Positions 10,154-20,920 of a stretch of 64,000 nucleotides of DNA are shown here, piece by piece. Both the position numbers and the translations under genes were made by a program. The stretch is from Syngnathus acus (lineage: Eukaryota; Chordata; Actinopteri; Syngnathiformes; Syngnathidae). The first letter of the stretch is position 1. Each line of letters starts with the position of its first letter. The notes below the pieces were generated by a model. That model ran no database searches and had not been told where the DNA came from. It saw only the letters and a program-made list of their open reading frames with translations. Location: the NCBI RefSeq assembly GCF_901709675.1, contig NC_051087.1, positions 17,672,067-17,736,066 of the forward strand. The letters run 5' to 3'.

Positions 10154-11056
10154 CCGTAATTTTCGGACTATAAGTCGCAGTTTTTTTCATAGTTTGGGTG
10201 GGGGGGGCGACTTATACTGAGGAGCGACTTATATGTGAATTTTTTCAAATATTTTCAAAAAAAAAAGTGAAACCGCGATAAACGAACCGCGATGTAGCAA
10301 GGGCTTACTGTAATTTGAATTTCAAGTGACGTCAGCAGCGCGGCGCGATGTGGCGCGGCGGTTGTTTACAAAAAGGACAAAGATTCGATCACGGGATGAC
10401 GAAGATGACGAAGGGCCCCACGTACTACTGGCATCATTAGCGGCTTTGTTTGTAAGTGACACGGAGGACGAAGAGTTTGAAGGATTTAATGATTTGGAGT
10501 GACACAGAAGGTTTGAAAAACTATTATGGCTTTTACGCACGCCCGGTGCTACTCTACGGAGCTCTCTTTCACCTCCATGGATGGAAGTCGGGGGCCGGCG
10601 CTCGGCCGGGTGGCTGTCCGGTGACGGTGAATGGGGCTCGGACATGGCTTTTACGCACGCCCGGTCCTACTCTACGGAGCTCTCTTTCACCTCCGTGGAT
10701 GGAAGTCGGGGGCCGGTGCTCGGCCGGGTGGCTGTCCGAGGATGGTGGATGGGGCTCGGACATGGCTTTTACGCACGCCTGGTCCTATTCTATAGAGCTC
10801 TCTTCCACCTCCGTGGCTGGAAGTGCCACCTCCGGGGATGGAAGTCCACACCGCCACACGCCTGGAAGTCGACGCCGGTGCTTGGGTCCTTGTACTTTGT
10901 TAACGATACAATATAGTTATGTACTAGATCTGTGGAATAACGACAAGGCTGACGTCAGGGCGCACGCGCGGCGTTGTTGACAAAGGACGAAGAATTTGAT
11001 CGATGGATTTAATGATTTGGAGTGACACAGATGGTTTGATAATATTATTGCTTATG
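10154..11056 (+). mobile_element. pogo/Tigger-like element P2, left part
   Basis: Starts CCGTAATTTTCGGACTATAA after TA (10152-10153). It shares, in the opposite orientation, all blocks of the element at 32482-38326: the CACGGGATGACGAAG block, an acidic C-terminal-like frame (LFVSDTEDEEFEGFNDLE-stop at about 10440-10503), a 118-bp minisatellite, and the TTTGATAATATTATTGCTTA block. LINE A interrupts it at 11057 and no right end is found. Confidence 0.65.
10529..10870 (+). repeat. 118-bp minisatellite, about 3 units
   Basis: The unit begins GGCTTTTACGCACGCCCGGT and ends ATGGGGCTCGGACAT; copies start at 10529, 10647 and 10765 (the last one rearranged). GC-rich, with frames open across units on both strands. 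The same satellite is found inverted at about 33955-34330, inside the sister copy of P2. Confidence 0.85.
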
Positions 11057-12745
11057 TCAAAGTCAAAGTCTGCTTTATTGTCAATTTCTTCACATGCCAA
11101 GACACACAAAGAAATCGAAATAACGTTCCCACTATCCCACGGTGACAAGACATAGTACACAATATAGTACATACAAGTAAACAACACAAAAAAATAAAAA
11201 CAAGAAGGCACAAACAATGAATAAATAAGAGTGATGAATAAATAATAAATAAACAAATAACACAATAAAATACGCAGAAGGGGGGGAGAGAGTTCAGGAT
11301 CCTAACAGCCTGGAGAATGAAGCTGTTGGTGAGTCTGGTGGTGCGGGAGCGCAGGCTCCTGTACCTCTTCCCAGAGGGCAGAAGATCGAACAAAGAGTGA
11401 GCGGGGTGACTCACATCACTCACAATCGTGGTCGCCTTGCGGGTGAGATGGGAGGTGTAAATGTCCTTCAGGGAGGGGAGTGAAGCACCAATAATCTTAC
11501 CAGCCGTGTTCACTATGCGCTGGAGGGCCTTCACGTTGTATTCAGTCCAGCTACCACCCCAGACAGCGATACAACTGGAGAGGACGCTCTCAATGGTGCC
11601 ACGGTAGAATGTAGTCATGACGGCCGGAGGAGCACTTGCTCGCCTGAGTTTCCGCAGGAAGTACAGGCGGCGCTGAGCTTTCTTGGCCAGTGATGCGGTG
11701 TTGGCGGACCAGGAGAGGTCCTCACTGATGTGCACCCCCAGGAATCTGGTGCTGCTCACTCTCTCCACCACAGCACCGTCGATGGTCAGCGGCAGGTGTT
11801 GGGTGTGACCCTTCCGGAAGTCAACAACAATTTCCTTGGCCTTGTTGACGTTCAGCAGGAGGTTGTTGTCCCTGCACCACGCGGTCAGAAGGGCAACCTC
11901 CAACCTGTACTGAGTCTCGTCGCCCTCGGTGATGAGACCCACCAGAGTCGTGTCGTCAGCAAACTTCACTATGCGGTTGTCGCTGTAGGTTGCAGTGCAG
12001 TCATGCGTCAGCAGGGTGAAGAGCAGCGGACTGAGCACGCAGCCTTGGGGGGCCCCTGTGCTCAGCGTGATGCTGGCGGAGATTTTGTCGCCAACACGTA
12101 CCACCTGAGGCCTCTGACAGAGGAAGTCCAGTAGCCAGTTGCAGAGGTAGGTACTGAGGCCCAGCTTGTCGAGTTTGCAGATGAGTCGTTGTGGCACAAT
12201 GGTGTTGAAGGCAGAACTGAAGTCCACAAACAGCAATCTCACATACGAGCCCCTCCTCTCCAGGTGGGTGAGGGCCGAGTGGAGGGCAGAGCAGATGGCA
12301 TCCTCAGAGGACCGTTTGGGTCGGTACGCAAACTGGGAGGGGTCTATGGTGGGGGGGAGAATGGATCTGATGTGCTCCATGACAAGCCGCTCAAAGCACT
12401 TCACGTCAGTGCCACGGGGCGGTAGTCATTGAAGCAGGACGGAGCAGGTTTCTTCGGCACAGGTACGATGGTGGCAGCCTTGAAACACGAAGGGATGATG
12501 GCCTGCTGCAGGGAAATGTTAAAGATGTCCGTGAAGACACCCATCAGCTCCCCAGCGCAGTCCTTCAGCGCTCGACCTGGAATGGTGTCCGCCGCCTTAC
12601 GGGTGTTGACAGCGGCAAGCGCCCTCCTCACGCTATCGGCAGAGAGGCACAGGGGCTGCTCGTGTGGAGGGGGAGGGGTCTTCAGCGGGCAAGTGCTGTT
12701 CTGAGCGTCGAAGCGAGCAAAGAAGCGGTTCAGATCGTTGAGCAT
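11057..12745 (-). mobile_element. LINE family A (Rex1/Babar-like), copy A1, 5'-truncated
   Basis: Minus-strand LINE whose 3' end reads GACAATAAAGCAGACTTTGA with a TTTGAC-type tail at 11057. Coding sequence of reverse transcriptase runs up to the truncation at 12745. About 110 bp around the stop codon and 3' UTR start is deleted relative to copies A2 and A5 (near 11277). Confidence 0.85.
11281..12745 (-). pseudogene. LINE A1 reverse transcriptase
   Basis: Two overlapping frames (12745-12401 and 12404-11052) give the RT domain of a Rex1/CR1-L2-related [50 protein letters not shown] (first catalytic Asp), [15 protein letters not shown] and [10 protein letters not shown] (catalytic Asp pair). 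The C-terminal domain includes [12 protein letters not shown] and [19 protein letters not shown] deletion of about 10 bp at 12404 shifts the frame just after the DYRPVALT motif. The 3' deletion removes the normal stop after LNSLPP, so the frame runs 70 extra codons into UTR. Confidence 0.85.
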
Positions 12746-12966
12746 GCTTTACTACCTACTAAAGGCCAAAACCTTTTATGCAATGACCTTTACATGTCGT
12801 TTATATTGCTTCACACGAACACTACATCCATCTGCTCCTGGTTTGGCCCCCCGGTCAAAATTTAGAACCCAATTCAGCCCGAGAGTCAAAAAGTTTGCCC
12901 ACCCCTGGCCTAGCCTGTGTGATAATGTGTGACCTTGCAGTCTTGACTGAAATCAACTAATATGTA

Positions 12967-13045
12967 CCGTATTTTCCGGACTATAAGGCAAAGTTTTTTT
13001 CATAGTTCTGCCGAGGGTGTGACTTATAATCAGCAGCGACTTATA
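12967..13045 (+). mobile_element. pogo/Tigger-like left terminus fragment
   Basis: CCGTATTTTCCGGACTATAA after TA, followed by two CGACTTATA motifs; cut off by the mariner terminus at 13046. Confidence 0.6.
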
Positions 13046-13535
13046 CAGGGTGTCCCAAAAAAATGTATACACCTTTTAGCAGCTGATAACGCAAAAGTTA
13101 GTTTTTTCTTTGCAGATTAAACCCATCGATCCAAATTATGGCAGCCATACTAAACTTTGAAGAAAGAAAATTCATTCTAAAATGTTACTGGAAGCATGAA
13201 AACGCAGTAGAAGTGCAAATCTTGGAATGTAACTTTTCCATTTACAACATTTCATGATGCGATGAACAGATGATTTTGAAATTCCTACCTCATGACTGGC
13301 GTGCCGCACGGACTTTCTTGGACTTCGCTGAAACGTTTCAAGTACTCTTTCTTCCTTTGTAGGACCTGTCTATGTACGTGGTCTTCCGGAATGCTTTTTG
13401 GAGACCTTTTGAACAGTTCCATCAGCTTCAAACTTATCTCTGATTCAAGGGAACTCGTGTTTGTGGTTCTTTTTGAAACATCCTCCTAAATTGTCTTTGC
13501 ACTTCTACTGCATTTTCATGCTTCTAATACAACAT
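13046..13535 (+). mobile_element. rearranged mariner/IS630-type element
   Basis: Terminus CAGGGTGTCCCAAAAAAATG after TA (13044-13045), then + strand [20 protein letters not shown], the DUF4817/HTH start of this transposase group. From about 13215 the sequence turns round. On the minus strand from 13535, [17 protein letters not shown] is followed by FEADGTVQKVSKKHSGRPRT and [14 protein letters not shown]. The KHENAVEVQ-coding stretch therefore occurs twice, head to head. All frames contain stops. Confidence 0.65.
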
Positions 13536-14246
13536 TCAAGGGCACTGTGTGACTCGCCTTTCCTTATACCTGCCTCGGTATGATTCACTGAAGCATAATT
13601 CAGAGTTCATTTTGTTGTGATTCTCTTTACAACATGCAGACAAAAGTTTGAGTTGAGACAAATGTTTGAGTTGAATTGAAGAAGCAAATGGAAAAGATAA
13701 AAGATTACAATGGACTCTTATTTAGTATGTATAATCTTGTGCAGTTTGTCTAATTGGAGTGCCCGTAGCATAACGACATCGCACCTGTTTCACCCAGTTT
13801 TGAATATAAGTTTAGCATTTTTATTTCATGAGACCATGACAGTGATTGGTCTCAGAAACGATTACTTCTGTATGTGTTGTTGCAACTTTGTTAACACTCT
13901 CCCAAATCTTTAAATAGAGAATTACTCTGTGTTGTCAGCTGTGTACATACTGTACAGTAGAATAAGAGGCAAGGGGGCAAGCTCCTGGGGTCTCCTGGGT
14001 TTGGGAGCAGAAAAAGGCCAAAGGTAGCGGCTTCACTATTGGAATAAGCAAGTAAAAATCTTAATTTAAAACTGCCAACATTTACAAGTGTTTTGTTCCA
14101 AACAAGAGGCCTAAAGTAACTGATGATAAGAGGACCTCGCAACCGTGCTGGATGGACCTGCCTACAGTTACAACAGCGCAAGAGCCTCAGTGCCAACCCA
14201 AGCACAACAGCGATTGAACATGACTTTGTATAGGGAGGAGGACTTT
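13536..14246. other. spacer, no gene recognised
   Basis: No transposon end, domain or convincing exon found; probably unique intergenic or intronic DNA. Confidence 0.35.
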
Positions 14247-14439
14247 TTACTCACTCAAACAGGCACATACGGTGGTCTTTAAATGCAGCCGTGTAAAATG
14301 AAGTACCAAAATCCTGTGATCCATTAGGGTGTGTTTGTCCTGTGCAGAGCGGCCCGAACGGCTCAATATTTTGCTGTGTACTGTTGCACCCCTGGTTGCT
14401 CCAGTGACATTTTCCATCTTTTCGTCTTTCTGACACGCA

Positions 14440-14545
14440 TATGCACACAGACACACACGCACACACAGCTTCCACGTAAACGTCTCTTTCTTGCAGACAC
14501 GCATGCATTCACGCACACACATCCACACACACGCACACACTTGCA
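14440..14545 (+). repeat. imperfect (CA)n tracts
   Basis: Interrupted CACACA/CACGCA runs explain the Val/Cys-rich minus-strand frames. Confidence 0.85.
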
Positions 14546-14958
14546 AATTTAACTCGCCATTCTAAACTAAACAAACTGTCCAATGGAACTTGTAGATACT
14601 TGTAGCATATTTCCGAACGCGTCCTCATATACAAAACATATGAATTAGTGACGATAGTTAGTTTAAACTTTAAATATAAAAAACAAAATCCAGAACATGA
14701 AAAATATTTGGAGTCCCACAAGAGCAGTCTACTTTCTTTTCATCGGTCTTTTCAGTTTTATTAAGATTCTTGAACTGACACACAGCTGATGTGATTTTAA
14801 CACAACTGTGCCACATGTCTTAGAAATAGATTAACAAATGTTTCCATGTACTTCCTGCAATGTTACGTACCCCTTGGGGTCCAATTACCCCTGGTTGGTA
14901 AACACTGGCATTCTTTACCATGCATATCAAGCTAGTTTTAGTGAGTATGTCCCAGCCC
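14546..14958. other. spacer, no gene recognised
   Basis: AT-rich; nothing identified. Confidence 0.35.
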
Positions 14959-15505
14959 AATTCAGAATCAGAATCAGCTTTATTGGCCAAGTTTGTGCAT
15001 GCCAAACAAGGAATTTGACTCCGGTTGATATCAGCCTCTGTACAACATTTAAGTGACTAACAACATTCAGGTGACTAACACCATTTAAGTGGCAAGAACA
15101 GGATATTATTGCCCAGTGATGTCTCTGAGACTCTATGAGTGGTGTGAGTTCATCAGAGCGACAGCCTGGGGAAAAAAAGCTGTGTCTGTGTATGCTGGTT
15201 TTGGCGTACAGCACTCTGTAATGCCGTCTGGAGGGGAGTAGTTCAAACAGACTGTGACCTGGGTGAGAAGGGTCTGTGGAGATGTTACTTGCACGTTTCC
15301 TGGTCCTGGACAAGTACAAGTCTTGGATAGATGGGAGGTTGGTCCCCGATTGTCTTTTCCGCAGTCCTGATTGTCCATTGCAGTCTGTGCTTGTCTTGCT
15401 TGGTGGCCGATCCAAACCAGACAGTGATGGAGGTGCAGAGGATAGACTGGATGAAGGCAGTGTAGAAGGTCTTCCATAGCTCCTTTGGCAGGTTGAACTT
15501 CAGTA
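14959..15505 (-). mobile_element. LINE family B (Rex1-like) variant, copy B1, 3' fragment
   Basis: The minus strand ends AATAAAGCTGATTCTGATTC (a different tail from the other B copies). It encodes the C-terminal RT region LPSIQDLYLSRTRKRASNIS, HSLFELLPSRRHYR and FFSPGCRSDE in shifted frames. It is more diverged from B2-B4 than they are from each other. The right part ends near 15505 in the LKFNLPKELWKTFYTAFIQS-like region. Confidence 0.75.
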
Positions 15506-16248
15506 ATATCTTTATTTTTTTTTATGGCGCTGCCGTCCGGCTGTGTTCTCTCTCTTCTTTCCTTTTGTCCTTTACGTTTTTCCTCATTTCTCTGTGATGT
15601 GATGTTGCCCTGCTGCAATGTCGGTCCGTACCGGGTTTGCCCGTCCACTAGGCGACGCAGAAGCCTACCACCGTTGCAGATCGGCTTGGCGCAGGTGGAT
15701 ATTTATCCTGTGCCTGGCGTGGCTCCGCCGTCCTGCTCATCCGGCTGGTGTTGACCGGGTCCAAACCTTGCGCATTGGCCTCGCGGCAGCAACCCCTGTG
15801 AGAGGTCCAGATCCTGGATGTGGCGGACTTTTGCTGTGCCTGCCCGTGGTGACGACACATACGTACCATCTGCATCTACCCTGCCTGAGTGCCCAGGATT
15901 CTGCTCACACATTTACCTGTTGTGTGAGGTTTTGACGACTTACAGCCACAGTCCATCGGCTCGCACCGTTGTCTGCAGATCGCCTGCTGAACTGCCTTTG
16001 CGCCGGTTTATGGACTCGGAGGAGGCTTTTCTGTGTGTTTTGGAGTGTTCTTCTGGAGATTGTGTGTGTGTGTGGGGGGGACCTCTTCTCTTTTATTTAG
16101 GCCTCTCACCAGCAGGCCTGCAGTTTTCCTTCCTTTGTTTCTGCGGTTTGTCTTGTTGCTTTGATGAATTGTATCTTGTCGCACTCACTGGTTTCCTTTT
16201 TTGCCGCCATTGTGAGAGGCAGCCTTGTCTTGGCACGTATTAGGTTTG
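15506..16248. other. GC-richer unidentified stretch
   Basis: Several overlapping open frames of 70-170 codons on both strands without recognisable motifs; a G-run with TG repeat near 16062. It could be 5' sequence of an unrecognised LINE, but I see no proof. Confidence 0.25.
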
Positions 16249-16298
16249 TGCTATGGCAGTGCTTCTCAATAATTTTCTGTGATGCCCCCCCCCTAGGG

Positions 16299-16354
16299 AG
16301 TGTCTTGGCATGTGAAGAAATTGACAATAAAGCAGACTTTGACTTTGACTTTGA
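16299..16354 (+). mobile_element. LINE family A 3' tail, copy A6 (56 bp)
   Basis: GTCTTGGCATGTGAAGAAAT then GACAATAAAGCAGACTTTGA with tail repeats; identical in layout to the other A copies but truncated to the last 56 bp. Lies 42 bp inside the left end of the hAT. Confidence 0.8.
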
Positions 16355-16744
16355 GAAGAAAACATTTCGCGCCCCCTCCCATGTTATTAACATTAAAGAA
16401 AACAAAATATAAATAAAAAAGAAAGATCAACTTACAATGAAGAATAACTATTAATAACATTGTTTTTTAGTCTGTAACAGAACAGATTCAATGTGCATCA
16501 CTTTGCCTGAAATTAAAAATAAATTGTAATTATTTAAACTATAAACATTCTTGACCAACTGCCATTTTATGCTGGAAAAATACAATAAAATAATAATAAA
16601 CATACATAATATTAAATTAAATAACAGCAATAAATAATATTCAATTCAAAGTAATCAGCAACATTAACTCAGGAGCACAATATATAAAACATTTTAACCT
16701 ACAAAACAAAAATAAATAAAACGATTTGTGCTGTTTTTTTAATC

Positions 16745-17221
16745 AAAATGAGGCAGCATGACGGAGACCATGTCCACGGCTGCAGGTAGTATCAGCTCTT
16801 CTGCAATGGTGTGTTGTTGTTGTTTTTTGCACTGAGCAATTTGGTACGCTGCTTTATATAATGCTTACAGTGCTTGCTGATTGACTGAAGTAGCATTCAC
16901 AAAGTGGGTAGATTGTTGGCAATATTCAGCCCGTTTTCGCTGAAAAACCTCAAGCATCTTATCAGCGTGATTCGGGTTTGGGGCTTATAAATGACTTTAT
17001 AAGTGCAACCTTAATTTATTTGGCTTCATACTGTCCGCTGCCAACATTGTAAGGCACAGTAAACACACCGGTCTTTCCTCGTCTCCCATCGTAGTCGCAC
17101 TGAAGCTGAGCGCTACGTACGCTTCATCATATTTACTTGTCTTAGCTTTCGTGTAATTCTCAATTCTCTTATCTCCGTCTCCCTCCGCCGTTCTTTTCAA
17201 CCCTGTTAAATATTTTTCCAT
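16745..17221 (-). pseudogene. ZBED5-like hAT transposase, N-terminal part
   Basis: The open frame from ATG 17221 reads MEKYLTGLKRTAEGDGDKRI, then DEERPVCLLCLTMLAADSMK and PNKLRLHL before a stop. This is the BED zinc finger (C-x2-C, then N-x-L-x-x-H) of the ZBED5/FAM200 group of Buster-related hAT proteins. Past the stop, ADKMLEVFQRKRAEYCQQST, HFVNATSVNQQAL and YKAAYQIAQC continue in shifted frames towards 16745. It is therefore a degraded 5' portion; the DDE domain has been lost. It belongs to the enclosing hAT. Confidence 0.75.
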
Positions 17222-18953
17222 GCACTTTTTATCGCCTGCTCTGTGCTGTGTGTTCCGTGCGCTCTACACCAGGGGTCACCAACCTTTCTTAAACCGAGAG
17301 CTACTTCCTGGGTACTGATTAAGGCAAAGGGCTACCAGTTTGACACACACTTCTGAAATAGCCAATTTGCTCAATTTAGCTTTCACTATGTGTTGTTATT
17401 GTCATTTCCAGTTCACATGTAAGTGTGATTTTAACAAGAATAGCAAAAATACAGTCAAACCTTGGTTTTTGACCACAATCCGTACCAGAAGGCGGTTTGA
17501 GAAGTGAATCGGTCGAATTCCCAATCTATTTTTCCCATTACAAATAATGGAAAAAAATGTAATCCATTTTACGACAAAAAAAACCCGCCTTTTTTAAGCA
17601 TTTTTTCATTTGCGCATATTTGTCCGATCGCGCAACTGCAGCGCAACTGCAGCGCACCGCCGAACGCGCAACTGTAGCGCGTCAGCCACCGCGCATCTGC
17701 ACCGTGCTGGTCGCATTATTGTGACAGAGCCGTCGCTGAAATTTAGAAAATATTTTTAAAGTCCTGATGTACTTTCCAAAATTTAAGTGCACCTCAGTGC
17801 GCAGGGAGCAACCTCAAATATAGCAGTACCGCCATGCACTACTGTTTTGTCTGATCATTGCTCAATAAAATTAGAAATTTTAGTTCCTTGTCAAAGACAA
17901 GAGAGCAATTAGAATTATATTAGCCGTAATTTTAACTCCATGACTGCAACTACGCTATCTGAGTTACTGTTGCCGGCAACTGCCATATTTCCCGCATATA
18001 TCGGCTCTATTGATAATCTAACAAATGAATTCAATGCGACATTGTTAAATGCCATCGACTCTGTGGCGCCGCTACGTCTGAAAACTCACCGTAGATTGCC
18101 TACTCCGTGGTTCACAGATGAAACACGTACGCTTATGCAATTATGTAGAAAGCATGAGCGCAGATGGCGTTTAACCAAACTTGGGGTTTTCCATCAGGCA
18201 TGGCAGGACAGCCTCCTGAAATATAAAGATGCGCTTATCTTAGCAAAAACTTGTTATTTTTCGCAAGTCATTAATCTCAATAAAAACAATCCTAAATACC
18301 TATTTGATACAGTGGCAAAGCTAACACTACGCCAGCCGACCCCCGATAGCTCCTTCCACTCAGCTGACGAGTTCATGAAATTTTTTGCTCGAAAGATTGA
18401 ATCCATTAGGGATGAGATCAAGAATACCATTCCAATCGCTCAGTCGAGACCGCCGATTACCAGAGTTGATGATCATGCAATAACCCTCTCAAATTTTAAA
18501 AGCGTGTCCCTTGAAAGGCTTACACAATTGGTTAGTGCGGCTAAACAAACAACATGTTTACTCGACCCGCCTCCAGCCAAACTACTTAAAGAATTATTTC
18601 AAATTTTAGGACCATCCGTCTTAAATATAATCAATCTGTCTCTCTCCTCTGGGATAGTGCCAACAGCCTTTAAAACCTCTATCATTAAACCGTTACTTAA
18701 GCGACCAAATCTTGACCCGGACTGTCTTAGTAATTATAGGCCAGTTTCAAACCTCCCATTCATAGCAAAACTTCTTGAAAAAGTAGTAGCGCAGCAGCTT
18801 ATTGATTACATGGTCGCCAATAATCGATATGAATCTTTTCAGTCTGGTTTTAGAGCTAATCATTCCACTGAGACAGCACTTGCTAAAGTGACTAATGATC
18901 TCCTCATAGCTATGGATTCAAACACTTCATCTGTATTGTTAATAAAAAAAAAA

Positions 18954-19255
18954 AGTTAAAGTCCCAATGATCGTCACACACACATCTGGGTGTGGTGACA
19001 TTTGTCCTCTGCATTTAACCCATCCCCGTGTGATTTTAATCCATCCCCTGGGGGAGAGGGGAGCAGTGAGCAGCAGCGGTGCCGCACTCGGGAATCATTT
19101 GGTGATCTAACCCCCCAATTCCAACCCTTAATGCTGAGTGCCAAGCAGGGAGGCAATGGGTCCCATTTTTATAGTCTTTGGTATGACCCGGCCGGGGTTT
19201 GAACCCACAACCTTCCAGTCTCAGGGCGGACACTCTACCACTAGGCCACTGAGCT
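18954..19255 (-). mobile_element. tRNA-derived SINE, family 1, inverted copy
   Basis: Minus-strand copy of the SINE at 4724: tail AGTTAAAGTC at 18955, body to the tRNA-like head ending near AGCTCAGTGGCCTAGTGGTA (19255-19236). TGTTA flanks both sides inside the L2 RT coding sequence, fitting a short target duplication. Confidence 0.9.
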
Positions 19256-19531
19256 GTTACTCCTCGATCTTAGTGCTGCCTTCGACACTGTAGACTTAGA
19301 TATTTTATTAGGGCGTCTTAAAAGTTGTGTTGGTATTTCAGGGTCAGCACTAGGCTGGTTCTATTCCTATCTATCAGACAGGACGCACCGAGTGGTCCAT
19401 GGCAATACGTCCTCTGAGCTCTATAATGTTACGTGTGGTGTCCCATAGGGATCGGTACTCGGACCAATTCTATTTAATATTTACATGATTCCGCTTGGGG
19501 ACATAATAATTAGTTTTCAATGTTACGCAGA

Positions 19532-19983
19532 CGGACAATCAGGACTGCAGAAAAGATCATTGGAATCAACCTCCCATCTATCCAAGACTTGTACCTGTCC
19601 AGGACCAGGAAACGTGCAAGGAACATCTCTACAGACCCTTCTCACCCAGGTTGCAGTCTGTTTGAACTACTCCCCTCCGGACGGCGGTATAGAGCTCGGT
19701 ACGCCAAAACCAGCAGACACCGAGACAGCTTCTTCCCCCGGGCTGTTGCTCTGATGAACTCACACCACTCATAGAGTCTCAGAGGCATTACTGTGCAATA
19801 ACATCCTGCTCTTCACACCTTTTGAATTTGTCTACACTGTTTTTGCCATTATTCACATGTCCTGAGTGTTGTTAGTCACCTATATGTTGAACAGAGGGTG
19901 TGTTTCACCGAAGTCAAATTCCTTGTTTGGCACGCTCAAACATGGCGAATAAAAACTCTTGAATCTTGAATCTTGAATCTTGA
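19532..19983 (+). mobile_element. LINE family B fragment, copy B5
   Basis: Encodes RTIRTAEKIIGINLPSIQDL, YLSRTRKRARNISTDPSHPG, SLFELLPSGRRYRARYAKTS and FPRAVALMNSHHS-stop, followed by the B 3' UTR and a CTTGAAT tail (three units) at 19983. 5' truncated. Inserted exactly within the YADD codons of the L2 element. Confidence 0.9.
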
Positions 19984-20864
19984 GATGACACCCAATTATA
20001 TATGCCGTTATTGATGACAGATCCGCGGGACTGTTGTAATCTTGAGGCGTGCCTTGCGAAGATCAAGCAATGGATGTCTCTCAACTTCCTTTGTCTTAAC
20101 CCAGATAAAACTGAGATGTTGATAATTGGTCCAACTCGTTATCAACACTTATTTAAGGAAACCGCTATAACTATAGATAACCGTACTATCACTCAGAGCG
20201 ATACTGTAACTAATCTCGGGGTAATGTTTGACCAAACTCTCTACTTTCAAAAGCACATTAAGAATATAACCAGAATTGCGTTTTTTCACCTTCGTAATAT
20301 TGCAAAGATTCGTCCGATCCTCTCGACCGGTGATGCGGAAACTATTATACATGCGTTCGTCACGTCGCGCCTGGACTACAGTAATGTACTATTCTCTGGT
20401 CTTCCTAAGTCCCGCATCAAAAGTCTACAGTTAGTACAAAATGCTGCTGCGAGGCTGCTCTCACGGACAAGAAAATTTGATCACATTACCCCAATATCAG
20501 CCAACTTACATTGACTCCCGGTCCATTTAAGATGTGACTTCAAGGTTCTTCTCTTAACCTATAAATCACTGCATGGTTTAGCGCCTTCATATCTCGTCGA
20601 CCTAGCTGTTCCTTATATTCCGTCTCGTAACCTTCGTTCGCAAAACGCTCGTCTTTTAGTGACACCGAGGGCCAAGAAAATGTCTGCAGGGTCTAGAGCA
20701 TTTTCTATTCGGGCTCCAGAGCTTTGGAATGCCCTACCAATGGATATTAGAACTGCTACCTTACTAGAAACATTTAAGACACGTTTAAAGACACATTTCT
20801 ATGACATGGCCTTTAATTAACCTGTAGTGGCCAATTCGGCTGGAGTTTGTTCTCGCTCCCTATC

Positions 20865-20920
20865 CCCCCCCCCACCCCCCCCCCCCCCACCCCCAACCCT
20901 CCTCCCCCCACCCCTCCCCG
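20865..20920 (+). repeat. C-rich low-complexity tract
   Basis: Runs of C with interspersed A in the L2 3' UTR; on the minus strand a G-run array. Confidence 0.9.

Larger units (their letters stand above)
9234..12907 (+). mobile_element. hAT remnant split by later insertions
   Basis: Left end GGCAAACTACGGCCCGCGGG at 9241 and right end GTTTGCCCACCCCTG at 12893-12907 are inverted partners of the CAGGGGTGGGCAAAC hAT terminus; the outermost left bases are eroded, so no duplication can be scored. It contains a BED-type N-terminal fragment (9619-9750), a pogo-like fragment (10154-11056) and LINE A (11057-12745). Confidence 0.55.
17940..20818 (+). pseudogene. L2 LINE ORF2 (reverse transcriptase), broken
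   Basis: RT blocks in order: YRPVSNLPFIAKLLEK, ESFQSGFRANHSTETALAKV, then (after the SINE) [23 protein letters not shown]-stop-GSVLGPILFNIYM, CYAD, then (after the LINE B piece) DTQLYMPLL, LGVMFDQTLYFQKHI, LDYSNVLFSGLPKSRI and LWNALPMDIR. A TAG replaces the Gln of the PQG motif (about 19446) and a TGA interrupts the H-LPVHLRC motif (20514). The second insertion separates the two catalytic Asp of YADD. Non-functional on four counts. Confidence 0.9.

Noticed and set aside
10456-10980. 174-codon ORF across the minisatellite
   Set aside because: Frame continuity comes from a 118-bp unit with few stops; no conserved domain.
11730-12134. Open frames antisense to LINE reverse transcriptases (also 27798-28199, 35123-35500, 51391-51768, 59887-60288)
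   Set aside because: They recur at the same place in every LINE copy and mirror RT codons; shadows of the real frame.
15524-16243. Open frames in the stretch between LINE B1 and the hAT
   Set aside because: Several overlapping frames on both strands, no motif, no splice support.
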